Shown: piece by piece, positions 24,723 to 36,792 of the stretch
How the letters are laid out: each line of letters opens with the position of its first letter
How positions within the stretch are numbered: position 1 is the first letter of the stretch
NCBI GenBank assembly: GCA_036245805.1
Contig: BTRK01000002.1
Location: 28,141,067-28,205,066, forward strand
Origin: Pristionchus mayeri
Taxonomy: Eukaryota > Nematoda > Chromadorea > Rhabditida > Neodiplogasteridae
Reading direction: 5' to 3'
Length of the DNA stretch: 64,000 bases
The notes under the pieces: generated by a model
The model's input: only the letters and a program-made list of their open reading frames with translations
What the model was told of the DNA's origin: nothing
The model's database searches: none
Translations under genes and position numbers: made by a program

Positions 24723-27700
24723 ATGCATATGTTGATCCACTCGACAGAGGGAATACTCGACAAGGCCGTATTTCTTCTGAATACGTTGGAGAATAATGTC
24801 GATCGTGGCCCGGAGGTTCGTAAAAAGATAAATGTCGATACAACAAACAACCGCAATCGTTCAGAAGATAAATGCTGCTTCAAGTCATCTCAAGACCGAT
24901 CAGCTTAACGAACTGGGTGATGGAAGGTAATATTTTTTTGAAATTTGAATTTATTGAAATGTGTGTTCAGTTATTCGCCAGTGATCTTTCTTGCTAACGC
25001 ATTAAGCGAATCTCTCGGATCTGCTGTAGAGTGGTTGAACGAAAGAGAGCAGATTGTGCAAATCATCACTCCAATTCGAGAGGTACGCAATGAAAAAATT
25101 CTAGCTAAAACTACTAATCGTTCCATTTAATAGAGTACGAAAGGAAAACAATACGAAGAAGAAGGCGACAATATATCTGTTATTGATCTTGAATTAGAAA
25201 AGGGGGAGTCACAAGTGAGTCATTATTTGATATTAAACCGTGACGAGGAATAGCACGTATAGATCGTGTCTTTGCATATTATATAGCATGATCGAAAAAT
25301 TTGGGGTATGTACCTGCGTAAGACAGATTTGCTTTAAAAACGAAAATTCAAGACACTTTCGGATGATCAAGTAAAGAATGTGAAGAAGACAGTTTCCAAA
25401 CGATTGCAGTACTTTATTCATAATGAAGCCGATACCAAGGTTTGTTTGAGATGCGTTTGATCATTTGAGTTGTCACTGAAAAAACCATGATTCAGATATT
25501 TCGCGTTGAGCTTGCTACTCTGCAAAAACTCCTCCACTTATTCGACAAGAAAGTTTTTAAATAAATATTTTATTGAATTAACACAGATATTCTGAGAGGA
25601 CGCATGTGCATGGGAACAAAAAAAATCAGACGGCTCTAATCTTATCGACGCAATGCCAGTTGATGTATTTCTGGTCGTAGACTTTTATAGTGAAGTGGTG
25701 AAGCCGTAAAATCGAAACTACATAAAAGACGGCTCTCGGCATTTCAAAAGTTCAAAAAATCATAAAATGCTTCACAGTTGAGCTAGAAAGTCGTTCAAAG
25801 AAGCAAAATTACCGCCGTGACGAGTTCTTTAATTCATCTGTTGAGGACTTTTTTGAAACTCAATTTATAATATAGATAAGTTGGAAAAAGCGAACAGTGG
25901 GTTTCAAAAAGTTGTTACCTTGAAAGATTTTTCCACGATTTCCATTTTTTTTATTTCAGAATCAGAATCTCCGTGCAACACCAGGGATATTGATTTCAGA
26001 TCTTTTCAATGTTTTCCCGGGAGGCTTCAGCGTTAGAAACACCAAAAACCCGCTGTTTTTCGAAAATTCAAAAAGTTCGATGATTTCCCGTTTTCACATT
26101 TAGGCTTTATCAGCGCTCCAATGAACACCAATTTGCTTAGGATTGACTATTGTCACAATTTAAGAAGATTGAAGTCATTTCCAGAGAAAATATTTTATTC
26201 CGAAAAAATCAGAATTTTTTAGCATTTTCAGAAAATAACTGAAAAAATGAGGCAATTTTTTTCATCAAAAAGAGCGCTTAATTCGCTCACAGGTGCTTGC
26301 CCAGACCCAGTAATGTTACTTTCAGCCAATAGAACCACTCCTGATCCATCAGTTTGAAAATGGCAATTCATTGAACTTTTTGAATTTTCGAAAAACAGCG
26401 GGGTTTTGGTGTTTCCAACGCTGAAGCCTCCCGGGAAAACGTTGAAAAGATCTGAAATCAATATCCCTGGTGTAGGATTGCACGTAGAATCTGATTTTGA
26501 AATTTAAAAAAATGGAAATCGTGGAAAAAATTTTCAAGGTAATATCTTTTTGAAAATCACAGTTCGCTTTTTCCAACTTATCTATACTTTAAATTGAGTT
26601 TTCAAAAACGTCCTCAACAAATGAATTGAAGAACTCGTCGAGGCGGTAATTTTGCTTCTTTGAACGACTTTCTAACTCAACTGTGAAACATTTTATGATT
26701 TTTTGAACCTTTGAAATGTCGAGAGCCGTCTTTTAGGTAGTTTCGATTTTACAGCTTCACCACTTCACTATAAAAGTCTACGACCAGGGATACATCAACT
26801 GGCATTGCGTCGATAAGATTAGAGCCGTCTGATTTTTTTGTTCCCATGTCCTATGTAATTCATACATTCTGTCAGAATATGCGTGTTAATATATTCTATG
26901 TTCAGATCCTTCCCTCTTCGTCATTTAATATACGAATTATGTGAAAATTTGGGCAATGTAATGACATGGATGAGAGAAAGAAATGATTCATTTGGATTAC
27001 CCTTGATCATACGCACTGCTAACGACCCTTTCGAATCACACAATAATTCACTAAAAGAGGTATTATTTTTTGTTTATTTTTGTTTATCATTATACTGAAG
27101 TTATACTGAAGTTTTTGTTTATCATTATACTGAAGTACTGTTGTCATGTTTATGAGACAGTTTAAAAATGTAATTTCTGGAATTTGAACAGAAAAAATGG
27201 GTTTTGCAAAATATATACCTGGCTTTTGCATGTTCTCCATGAAATACTATTGGATGTAAATATTCAGTTTATTATGAATGATTCATATCTGAAAAAATAT
27301 CTTCGTAATTAGTAACGCATTGTTATTTTGCGTAAATGCATAATTCAGAGTTCATTTGCCCATGATGCGGAAGAACATAATATTAATACAGACGAAGAAT
27401 CATTTGATTCATCGTCAGATGACGAATTAAATGGGGAGCAGAGTGGATGGGAGGATGACGATTCAGGGGAAGAATCGATTGATGGAGAACACTTCCTTTC
27501 CGAAGGCAAAAATAGCAATACCAAGAAGAAATCGAAAAGAAATCAAGGTTTGCTCTACGAAGTAACATTGAGGGTAGCATTCATTAAAAATATTTTAACT
27601 AGCTGAATGCTAACCATTTCGAATAAATCAAAAAGGTACCTTGCAGAGTATCCACGGATCTTTGACTGCGATGAATGTGATAAAACATTTCGCTGGCCAA

Positions 27701-30700
27701 ATCAAATTTGCGTATGTTTTTTATGTTTGTTGATGACCATACATTATTATTGTGCGATCTTGTACATTAACACATTCGCGTAACTTTCCTATTCATCTTA
27801 AAATGTTTGTTTGTTACTTTAATAATTTTGCAGCCGACGATGATCCCCGTAAAAGAGCTTACAAATGCGATGAATGTGGAAACGGTTAGTTGTCGCCGCA
27901 CATACTCAGAATGCACAAGGCAACTCACGACGGTACGATTGGCATGAAAGCGATGTTTTTATTATTTTGTATCATTTTTTAAAAAATATGCTTAGCCATA
28001 ATTCTTTATGATTCAGGTCACGAGGAAAAGAGAAAACCACACAAGTGTGCAACCTGTGGAGATAGATTCGTTCTCAGACAACGTCTCATAGAGCATGAGA
28101 GAATTCATCTAGGCATGTTTTAATTTAGAAATAGTGTTATTTCACATGTACCGGTAAATGATATATTCTTATAGTACGCAATAAGGTATTCTTTCAATAT
28201 TTTCAGACGAGAACGATCCAAAGCAAGCAGAGCTCAAGCGTCCGCACAAATGTGATAAATGCGAGAAACGATTTACGACTCGTCAAATCCTCACATTTCA
28301 CTTACTTACTCATATGGGTAATTTTGCAATATTGATCCAAATGATCAGTAGCTTTCTGTATTCCTTGAAAAGTGGTACAATAACGTAATTAGATAACGAA
28401 AGTTTCAAGGTTTTTTCAATGATTCTTAAGATAACAACGATCCTCGCAAACGGCCGCATTCTTGCGCAGTATGCAAGAAAGCATTCGGTACCAAAATGTG
28501 GCTCCAAGAACACATGAAAAGTCATTCAAGTGGGCCTTAAACATGTTTGATAAGAGTGAATCCTTAGGGAGTTTGACTGTTCTTTTCACATGTAACATCA
28601 TGATTACTGCTCTCGTAAATATGAAAATTTTGGGCGAATAAATTTAAACGGCGTTGCAGAAATATGATTTATTTTGCAGATGATGAAGAAGTGAAACTAC
28701 CTTACAAATGTGAACATTGTGGAAAGCGGTTCTCGCGCAGGAGAAGTCTCATTAAACACGAGAATGTTCATCTTGGTAACACACAATTTTGTTATTAATA
28801 TGGCCGCTAGTAAAATTCGTTTTGTAGACATCAATGATCCCCGTAAGCTGAAATTCGAATGCAAGTTATGCGGAAAAATATGCAAGAGTAATCTCGAAAG
28901 TCATATGAGGACTCACGCGAGTACGTAAATATAATACAATTCAATTTTCTGCAAGATAATCCAACGCAAATTTCAATATTGAAAATATTATTGTTTTGTT
29001 AAGGACAAGAAGCTGAACGCCCACATAAATGCGATGAATGTGGGAGCAGGTTCAAAGCCGCTATCTCATTAGCTGTGCATATGAGAAATAGGCATATGGG
29101 TGAGTTACATTCATTTAAAATAGTTTAATTAATGGTCATATAATGTTCAGCGAAGGACGACCCGAACAGAAGATTTGAATGCGAAGAGTGTGGTAAGTTT
29201 CTTGCCAACCAGGGTACATACAAACGGCACAAGTTGACGCATCTGGGTAAGCAAAATATCACTACAATTTGTCGACCTCAAATTATAACCTTTCTTATCC
29301 AATATATGCAGACGCCGAGCGGCCGTTCAAGTGTGACAAATGTGGAGTTGGGCATATTACGAAAGCTCGCCTCGAAATACACTCACTAACTCATCTTGGT
29401 GAGTCATTGGATGAAAATAATGTTTTTAACTTATTAGAAATTCACAAGAAAAAATAGAAAAAAACTGCTGTTCAGAAAAATCACAAGTTCAATGAAATAT
29501 CCATAATTATATGTTTCCAGATGATAATGATCCACGAAAGAAACAATATTCATGCGATTTATGCGGGAAGAAATTTACGCAATCCTCCAGTCTCGGAATA
29601 CACAGAAAGATTCATAATTGTAAGCTTTCATAATTTATTCTCAACACTATTTATTTCAGTGGATGAAACAGCTAACGCTGCACCGTTCAAGTGCAAGGAA
29701 TGTGGTGCAAATTTCAAACATGCCGGAGCACTCACACTCCATTCAAAGATTCACAACGGTCGGTGTGCTCATTTTAAACAAAATAGGATTGCCACATCCC
29801 GTCTTCAAGACTGGTCATTCGAATCTGGTTGGGATGGAAGGGGAGGGTGAAACTCAAAATTTATTTAAATATTTGTTTTTTGCCAATGTTATGGAATAAT
29901 AATATATTCTTCAATATTCAGGTAACGAAATTCCGGAACAAGAGAGGCGTCCTGTTAAATGTAATGTCTGTGAAAAGAGATTCTGTAAAAAGATAACCCT
30001 GATAAGGCACTTGAAGCAAATACATGGTGAGCATTTTTCGTACCGATATCCCCTCAACCTTTGAATCTATTTTTCATACTGATAATCTCACACATTAAAC
30101 ATAAAAAAGGTTGCGAAATGCAGACATCGATAATTATGCATTTACAGATGTGGTTGATCCCAGTGTGGCTGATATGAAGCCATTCAGATGCAAGGAGTGT
30201 GGTGCATCCTTTGCGAAATCCTGTTCGCTCAAGGCTCACTCGTATACTCACAGTCAGATACTGTTATATCAGCATATACTCAGCCGAACCTTTTTAGATT
30301 AACTCATGAATTAAATCACATTTTTCTCATTGCCAATATTTCAGATGATAACGTGACTGAAGAAGAAAGGCGGCCATTCAAATGCGATTTCTGCGAAAAG
30401 CGGTACACTCAAAAGGGTGCCTTAAACATGCACATGACAAAACACGGTAAGAATTTTAGGTTAGCAGTTCTGAATATGGCTCTGGCTAGAAAAATTGTTT
30501 TTAGGAAAATCAAAATCTCAGACTGACAAGACAACTGGAAATAAGGTAAGAACCGTAATCAGACGCAAATATTTATAACAGATAGAAAGTGCTCAAATTT
30601 GAGATCCGCCTGTCCCTCTTGAAAAATAATACATCTGAGCATGATGATGATAGTTCTGAGGATTCTGATGCTGAGAACACTGAAGGAGAATGGTCGACGG

Positions 30701-30774
30701 AGGAAGAATCGGAAGAGGAGAAAGATGATGAAGAAAGTGAGAATGGAGATGATGAAGAAAGAGAATCGGATTGA
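24723..30774 (+). CDS. Z5: 15-finger C2H2 zinc-finger protein with duplicated N-terminal module
   Basis: Fifth copy, collinear with Z4. Module 1 is at 24723-24814 (GILDKAVFLLNTLENNVD), about 24863-24927 and about 24971-25081 (SESLGSAVEWLNEREQ), then a linker exon at 25134-25214. Module 2 is at about 25350-25439, 25498-25548 and, after a 1.25 kb foldback, about 26906-27059 (ELCENLGNVMTWMRERN). The acidic exon is about 27350-27546. Fingers start near 27652, 27834, 28018, 28207, 28431, 28679, 28828, 29004, 29151, 29311, 29520, 29660, 29922, 30148 and 30345; tail exons lie near 30505 and 30605-30774. The first finger lacks its His half. The second has TAG at 27887-27889 in CGNG*LSPH, although a GTTAGT donor-like sequence there could splice it out. 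The seventh finger is three residues short before its first His. The other fingers are intact. Upstream in-frame ATGs at 24723 and 24729 are both usable. Confidence 0.75.
25597..26852. mobile_element. 1.25 kb foldback element in Z5 intron
   Basis: Inverted arms about 25597-26097 and 26352-26852 around a loop of about 250 bp. The outer sequence is CATGGGAACAAAAAAATCAG and its complement. No coding capacity is seen. It interrupts the second N-terminal module between LHLFDKK and its third exon, at a normal intron position. Confidence 0.85.
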
Positions 30775-31053
30775 ATCACTCTGATATAGTCTTCTCATCC
30801 TTGTTTGCTACAAATCACATTCACAACATGTTCATTGAAATAAAATGCCTTTGTGAACTCGCAAAGGTATTGGAATAAATAATATAATATGTTACGAACA
30901 TATTGTTTTCTTGACATCAGCCACCTTCTTTTTTCCTGCATTCCATTTCTACGCTAACACCCAAAATAAAAATTATCATATTTCGCAAACTTTAAAACTC
31001 ATTCAGTCATATAACAATTGGATGAAAATAGCAACATTTGAAGATCAGGTCCA

Positions 31054-31894
31054 TCATTCATGTCTTTCGAGTACTTTATCTGCTCTTGGCTGGGTCTTCG
31101 AGTAACAGTAGTATCTTCTTCCCTCTACTCCTCTCACTTCGATCCCTCTCCTCTTCCAAGCAGCAAATTTATGGGATAATCCGATGCCAAATTCATCACT
31201 GACCATCATGAGTACTTTGTTGTACTTCTTCTTTAGATTCTCGAGCTCAGCAGAGAGCTGGTCTCGCTCCGCAATGGCTTCGTCTCGCTCCTTCTCAGTT
31301 TTCTCATGATGCAGCAGTAGCTCTGACATGATGTCCTGCGAAATTATTACTGAACTTGCGAAAGTTAGTAGATTCTCGTCGGGCTTGTATGCCTTGCTCA
31401 CATCGACTGTGGCTTCACGCGGTTTTCCAGCAGGCTGGGCAGTGGAGACAGGGAGAGGCGCGGAAGCTGAAGACGGGCAAATTAGCAGCTGATGACTGGC
31501 CATGCCGATGCATGGTGTGTCTAGATATTTCGCACGGCGCTAGGTCGGATGATCACCGTCGGATGACACATGAACCCTTCTGTCGACCTTTCACAGAATA
31601 ATTTTTTGACACTTTGGGAACCTAATGTGAAAGTTCTAAAGAAGGGTCCATTTTTGGCTATCATCCAGTAGGTTATCATCCGATGGGATCACCCGACCTA
31701 CTGCCCTTTCGCACCCTCATTGGCGTCGACTCTGAGCTTCTTGGCCGTCGGAGCATCCGGCTGACTCGCCTGAGATAGATCAAAGATCAAACTACAGTAA
31801 CCCCTTCCTATTGTTCTCTTTGTTCTCTTCTCACTGAGGAAAGAGAAATGGTCACTTCGCGCTTCCTTCCGTTAAGAGTTGCTTGGGAGGACAT
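31054..31894 (-). CDS. K0: coiled-coil family member lacking the middle exons
   Basis: Read on the minus strand: exon 31856-31894 (MSSQATLNGRKRE), exon 31715-31769 (ASQPDAPTAKKLRVDANE), then C-terminal coding at 31393-31466 and 31054-31335. The latter two are separated by a possible 57-nt GC-AG intron that is also open in frame. The C-terminal part is a coiled coil with heptad-like HHEKTEKERDEAIAERDQL and KKKYNKVLMMVSDEFGI, then a basic tail. The middle exons present in K1 and K2 are absent, and a TA-flanked MITE fills the gap. The first 350 bp of K0 are nearly identical to the start of K1, so this is a recent duplication. The function is unknown; a basic GRKRE motif could be a nuclear signal. 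Confidence 0.55.
31539..31702. mobile_element. TA-flanked MITE in K0
   Basis: About 164 bp with inverted ends TAGGTCGGATGATCACCGTC and, on the other strand, TAGGTCGGGTGATCCCATCG. TA lies at both ends, as for Tc1/mariner-type insertions. It sits between the second and C-terminal exons of K0. Confidence 0.65.
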
Positions 31895-32201
31895 CGTGAA
31901 GAGACCGCGCCGCGAGAGGGGAAGAGGGAAGAGTGAGGGGGGGAGAGGGAAATGGAGAGATGGAAATGGATGGGGACGTGAATTGTTGTTTTTAGTGCAA
32001 ATTTACTAATTTAAAATTGTAACACAGATTTTAGTGTTTGTTCTAGATATTGCGGCGTACAACATCAGGAATCTGCGAAGCTGAAAATTACAAATATTAA
32101 TTATTACAAATTTGTAGTGATTGGCCATGATAAGTACCTTCCTGTACGTTGCGTTTACTTTCTCAAGCTTAGCTGCAAGCTAATCTCTCCCCGTCTCTGT
32201 T

Positions 32202-33441
32202 TTATGAACACTCATCAATGATTCCGTCTGGAGATTTCGCAGTGGGGATGGAGAGAGAGGCAGACGCTGTAGAAGGGCAAATTAGCTTTTTAGCAGTTTT
32301 TGACTGGTAATGCTGATACTTTACAGGGTAATCTGCAGTTGAAAAATTTAAGATTTATACCCTTTCAAATTGGTCTCAATTTCGGGGAAAAAGCAGGAGA
32401 ACAATTTAAAAAATTCAAGTGCAGTTTGTCCAAAAAATGTTCCAACATTTTCCATTATTCATTTACTAACACTATTACTTACAGGAAGGCGTAGTGCTCT
32501 CCAATGCGTAGTCCAACACGGCATGCAACTCGATCATCTTGCTCACGAGCTCCTGAGAGTACTTTCGATTCTCATTTGAGTTACAGTACATTACATCTAT
32601 CGTTTGGCATGGATTGTGCATGCCAGAAGAAAATTCGAAAAATATGTGAGGGCAGACCTTGGTCTCGGGGTTGATGCCAAAGCTGATGAAGGAAGAGACA
32701 GAGCTCGGCACGAAAGAGAGAATCACCCAAGACTCATTCATTCCCACGGGTCGTTCCGGTCTCTCCAGCATCTCATCCACTTTGATGACCATGGACGAGA
32801 GCTGAAAAATCACCTTTCGTTTCTTTGATCGGAAGTGCTCGTTCATTTGCTTTTGTTTTGAAGAATGCTGACCGTTTGGTCGATCGGGACGATCTGGATC
32901 TCTCCGGGACGCACAATAATTGTTGCCAAGTAACTGGGAGAAGAGGATCTGTAGCTCTTACACTGCAATCGAAAGAGATAGAGAGGCATCCGTGCTCCCA
33001 TTAAATCAAATATGATATATTTTTTTAACATTATTGCATATGATATTTATAATTATGCGTTAAATTTGGAGTAAATCAATGCAACCTTAATTTTGACGAG
33101 AGCCTCGATGAATCTCTGCTGCGAGGTAGACATAGTTGCATTAGTCACTGGAGATATTATAGATTAACGGAGAAAAATTTGAGAATCAATGAGAAACAGC
33201 TGTTACCGATCGATCGTTCAGTGTAAAATACCGGAAAAGGTAAAGATAGAAGATCATTCTCACCCTCATTGGCGTCGACTCCGAGCTTCTTGGCCGTCGG
33301 AGCATCCGGCTGGCTCGCCTGAGATAGATCAAAGATCAGACTACAGTAACACTTTCCTATTGTTCTCTTAAAAACTGTCACTGAGGAAAGAGAAATGGTC
33401 ACCTCGCGCTTCCTTCCCTTGCGAGTAGCGTCCGAGGACAT
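32202..33441 (-). CDS. K1: unrecognised nematode-type protein, C-terminus truncated
   Basis: Seven exons that join in phase: 33403-33441, 33264-33318, 33086-33147, 32873-32962, 32658-32801, 32483-32552 and 32202-32266. Product about 155 residues: a basic start (MSSDATRKGRKRE), a Ser/Thr-rich linker, RFIEALVKIK, a segment with LATIIVRPGEIQIVPIDQT, one with LSSMVIKVDEMLERPERPVG and SFISFGIN, then ELVSKMIELHAVLDYALES. The last exon runs into TAA at 32202-32204, where a deletion seems to have fused two exons. A worn piece of the missing coiled-coil exon (ending KLEKVNATYRK, with a TAG) lies at about 32150-32240. Splice phases agree with K2 exon by exon. The family is not recognised. Confidence 0.65.
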
Positions 33442-33959
33442 CGCGAAGAGACAGCGCCGCGAGAGGGGAAGAGGGAAGAGTGAGGGGAGGAGAGGGAAAT
33501 GGAGAGATGGAAATGGTTGAAAAATGAGATGATTTTGTTGTTTTTTGTGCAAATTTACTAATTTAAAATTGTAACACAGATTTTAGAGTTTTGTTCTAGA
33601 TAGGTCAATGGATGGGATCTTCTTTGGATCCCAATTCCATCCACACCGAAGTCACCCTCCTGCAGGACCATTGTGCCTGACGTCAGGATAAATATGAAAT
33701 AAATATGAAATATGAAATATATGAATATGTTCTAGATATTGGGGCGTACAACATAAGGAATCTGCGAAGCTAAAAATTCCACATTTAAATTAATTTTATT
33801 TCGGAGTGACTGACCACGATAAGTTCCTTCCTGTAATTTTCCTTTACTTTCATATTGATGGCACTCTTGAAGATATTGATGGCAATATTTGGTTGAATAT
33901 TTGGCCCACCCATACCTAGAAATGAGTGAGGTGGAGGGGATTGGAGGGGTGGGCCAATT

Positions 33960-34095
33960 ATCCAAGAAGTACCATACTGATAGAGTGTGGTCGACGGTAG
34001 GAGAATTAGAAGTGGAGGAAGAAAGTGAGGATATAGATGGTGTAGAATTAAGAGGATCTGAGCAAATGATAGAAAAGCCTTCTTTCTGCAAATGA
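33960..34095 (+). pseudogene. Relic of a zinc-finger gene acidic tail
   Basis: A frame containing DRVWSTVGELEVEEESED matches the Z4/Z5 tail (EGEWSTEEESEEEK), and the DNA shares the TGGTCGACGG run with the Z tails. It lies between K1 and K2 on the plus strand, so a sixth zinc-finger copy or a piece of one once lay here. Confidence 0.5.
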
Positions 34096-34290
34096 CCATT
34101 CTTTAATTTATGAATGTGTTTTTGCATTTTCTAGATTTTCTATGTTCATTGACTTCAATATGAATCTTACAAATCTCAAATATTGAATACGCAATATAAG
34201 ATTAGTTCCGTTCTTAGGCTAGCAACGGATGGCAATGAATCAAGTATCTGTCAATACTTTATCTGCTCTTGGCTGGGCCTTCGAGTAACA

Positions 34291-35841
34291 CTAGTTTATT
34301 CGCCTTTCTACTACTCTCACTTCGCTCCATCTCCTCTTCCCATCTGTAATATTGTTGTATTGCCAAATGCCAGATTCCTCACTGACCATCATGAGCACTC
34401 TACGGTATTTCCTATTCACACTCTTGAGCTCGACAGTGATTTCATCTCGCTCCTTCTCAGTTTTCTCGTTCCGCACGAGGAGATCAGCCAGGAGATCCTC
34501 AAAACCACTGGAGATAATTAATTGTACAGTACGAATCCACACATATTTCCCTCCAACCTCATCTCCCACTTACTTCAACTTGCGCAGCGTATGGTTTCTC
34601 AATGGAATTGACAGCGGGGGTTGCGATTGCCAGGGAGGCTGAAAGCGGATGAATGGGAGCAAAAAATAGATATTATATTTCTGTACTTAGGAATTTCCAG
34701 TTAAGTAGGTTGCTATGATCCATTCCGTTTTAACAATACTCACAGGAAGACGGAGTGTTCTCCCATGCGGAGTCCAGTGCAGAATATAGCTCGGCCATCT
34801 TGCGCATGAGCTCCTGAAGGCACTACTCTCATTAGCCAACTGAACATTAGACTTTCAAAATCAACTATCCAAATATTTGTCTATGATCGCTCTGATGATG
34901 TGTGAATTGAGGAATGACTCATTGGCAACAGAACCAAATATTTGCAAAGTTGTTTTGAAAGCCTACGAAACATCATTCTCGTGCAGCTATCCAATATTTT
35001 TACCTTGGAATCGGCGCTTATCCCAAAGCTGATGTAGGATGAGGAGGAGCTCGAAATACTGGACAATCCACGAGTAATCCGCTCCCAGGGGTCTTCTCGG
35101 TCTCTCGACCATCTCATCGATTTTGACGACCATCGAAGAGAACTGGAAAATCATATTTTTCTCCTTTGATTCCACAGCAAAGTCTCGATGCGTTCCCTAT
35201 TGAGGATGCTTACCCTTTGTTCGAAAGGCACGATCGTAATCTCTCCAGGACGGACGATAATTGTAGCCAAGAAAGGGGCAGATACGACCGAGTGGCTCTT
35301 ACTCTGTAATCAAAATTTACCGCAAACTAAACCCTGTTAGGGTCATATTTCGAAGTTGGGAATAACATGATGAATTCCATAATCGAAATCTGCGTGGACT
35401 ATATTTTAGAATGGCACACCAAAACCTGAATTTAAATCACTATTTCCAACTTTGAATTTGGCACAAATTTGCTAGTCAAACCTTCATTTTGACGAGAGCC
35501 TCAACGAATCGCTTCCGCGAGGTAGTTGTCGTTGATGCCTCAGTTGCTGGAGAGATCAACGATCAATGAAGAAGAAATGGAAGATCAATGCGTTACCTCA
35601 GCTACCGAACGAGTGTTATCATGAATTTTGTAATATCGGAAAAGAAACAGATAGGATCACTCTCACCCTTATTGGCGTCGTCTCTGAGCGCGCGTTTCTT
35701 GGCCGTCTGAGTATCCGGCTGACTCGCCTGAGATAAATCAAAGATCAGACTACGGTAACATCTTCTTAGTCCCTTCAAAAATATCAAATATGAATTAGTC
35801 ACCTCGCGCTTAAGTCCAGTACGAACTGCATTGGAAGACAT
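34291..35841 (-). CDS. K2: full-length coiled-coil family member with a frameshift
   Basis: Eight exons: 35803-35841, 35667-35727, 35482-35546, 35214-35303, 35004-35142, 34744-34813, 34574-34638 and 34291-34497. The order is basic start (MSSNAVRTGLKRE), ASQPDTQTAKKR, KRFVEALVKMK, FLATIIVRPGEITIVPFEQ, FSSMVVKIDEMVERPRRPLG, ELMRKMAELYSALD, and a C-terminal coiled coil (RNEKTEKERDEITVELK.. RKYRRVLMMVSEESGI). Exon 5 is 139 bp against 144 bp in K1. The loss of five bases near 35040-35060 shifts the frame before SSSSSYISFGIS, so K2 is probably inactive unless the assembly is wrong. This is the copy that shows the complete family architecture, about 210 residues. Confidence 0.65.
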
Positions 35842-36161
35842 CGTGAAGAGACCGCGCCGCGAGAGGGGAAGAGGGGAGAGTGAAGGGAGGATAGGGAAAT
35901 GGAGAGATCGAAATGGATGAAGAGTGAGATTATTTTGTTGTTTTCAATGTAAATTTCGTAATTACAAATTTCGTGTCATTTTTTCTCACTGCATGATAAC
36001 TTATCGCGCATATTTTAGCGCTTGTTGAAATGTTATAAAAAGGAGTTTATCTGTACAATTGAGTCGGATTTCGATCAAATATACGCCCTGCGCTGTCCTT
36101 CTAGCTTCTCATTTCGCGGTTTCCCTTCTTCCGAGCTGCAATATTATTGTGTTATGTGTTG

Positions 36162-36596
36162 TTATGTTTGCTTTGGACTGACCATGATAAGCGTCTTTCT
36201 GTACTTCTTCTGTACTTCCTCAAGTTTAACGGCAAGTTCATCTCTCTCCTTCTCTGCCTTTTCAGCTCGAATCAACGATTCAGATTGAAGATCCTAAATT
36301 TAGTTCATATTAAACAAAAAAATAAAGCGATCTATAAAGTCAGTGAGTGGATTCTCTTTTTTCTATTGGAAAATCTTCATCAACAATTGCGCATATCACT
36401 TACACTGGCCACATCCTGCTCAGTTCGTCGTCCTCTCACAGAATCTGTCGCTGATACGGACAACCTAGTACTGAAAATATTACTTGTTTGAAAAGTGAGT
36501 GCAATTTCAAGTTGGGTCAAATTCAACTTGTAATTGCACTCACTTCTCGATACCGTACTCCTCGACCCGATCCTTGACCACGTTATTCTTCGTCAT
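36162..36596 (-). CDS. K3: small coiled-coil protein
   Basis: Three exons in phase: 36544-36596 (MTKNNVVKDRVEEYGIE), 36404-36470 (TRLSVSATDSVRGRR) and 36162-36293, about 83 residues. The last exon (LIRAEKAEKERDELAVKLEE then KKYRKTLIMVSPK) is homologous to the C-terminal coiled coil of K0 and K2. The rest differs, so this is a short or rearranged member. The first donor lies in one arm of a 20-bp inverted repeat (36495-36543). Confidence 0.6.
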
Positions 36597-36792
36597 TTTC
36601 TTTCGGTTACAACGTTTAGCTGAAACGAGAGGTGATGAGAACAATAAGACATCTCAAGACGTCATTTTTGTTCTTTCGAAAAGTCAAATGAGCACTGGTA
36701 TAAGGAGAAAGGGGGTGATTTCGACGTGGCTATCGTCGAGGGACAGCGTGAGATCGAATTAGATACTTACCGTATTCAACATCTCGTGCGAG

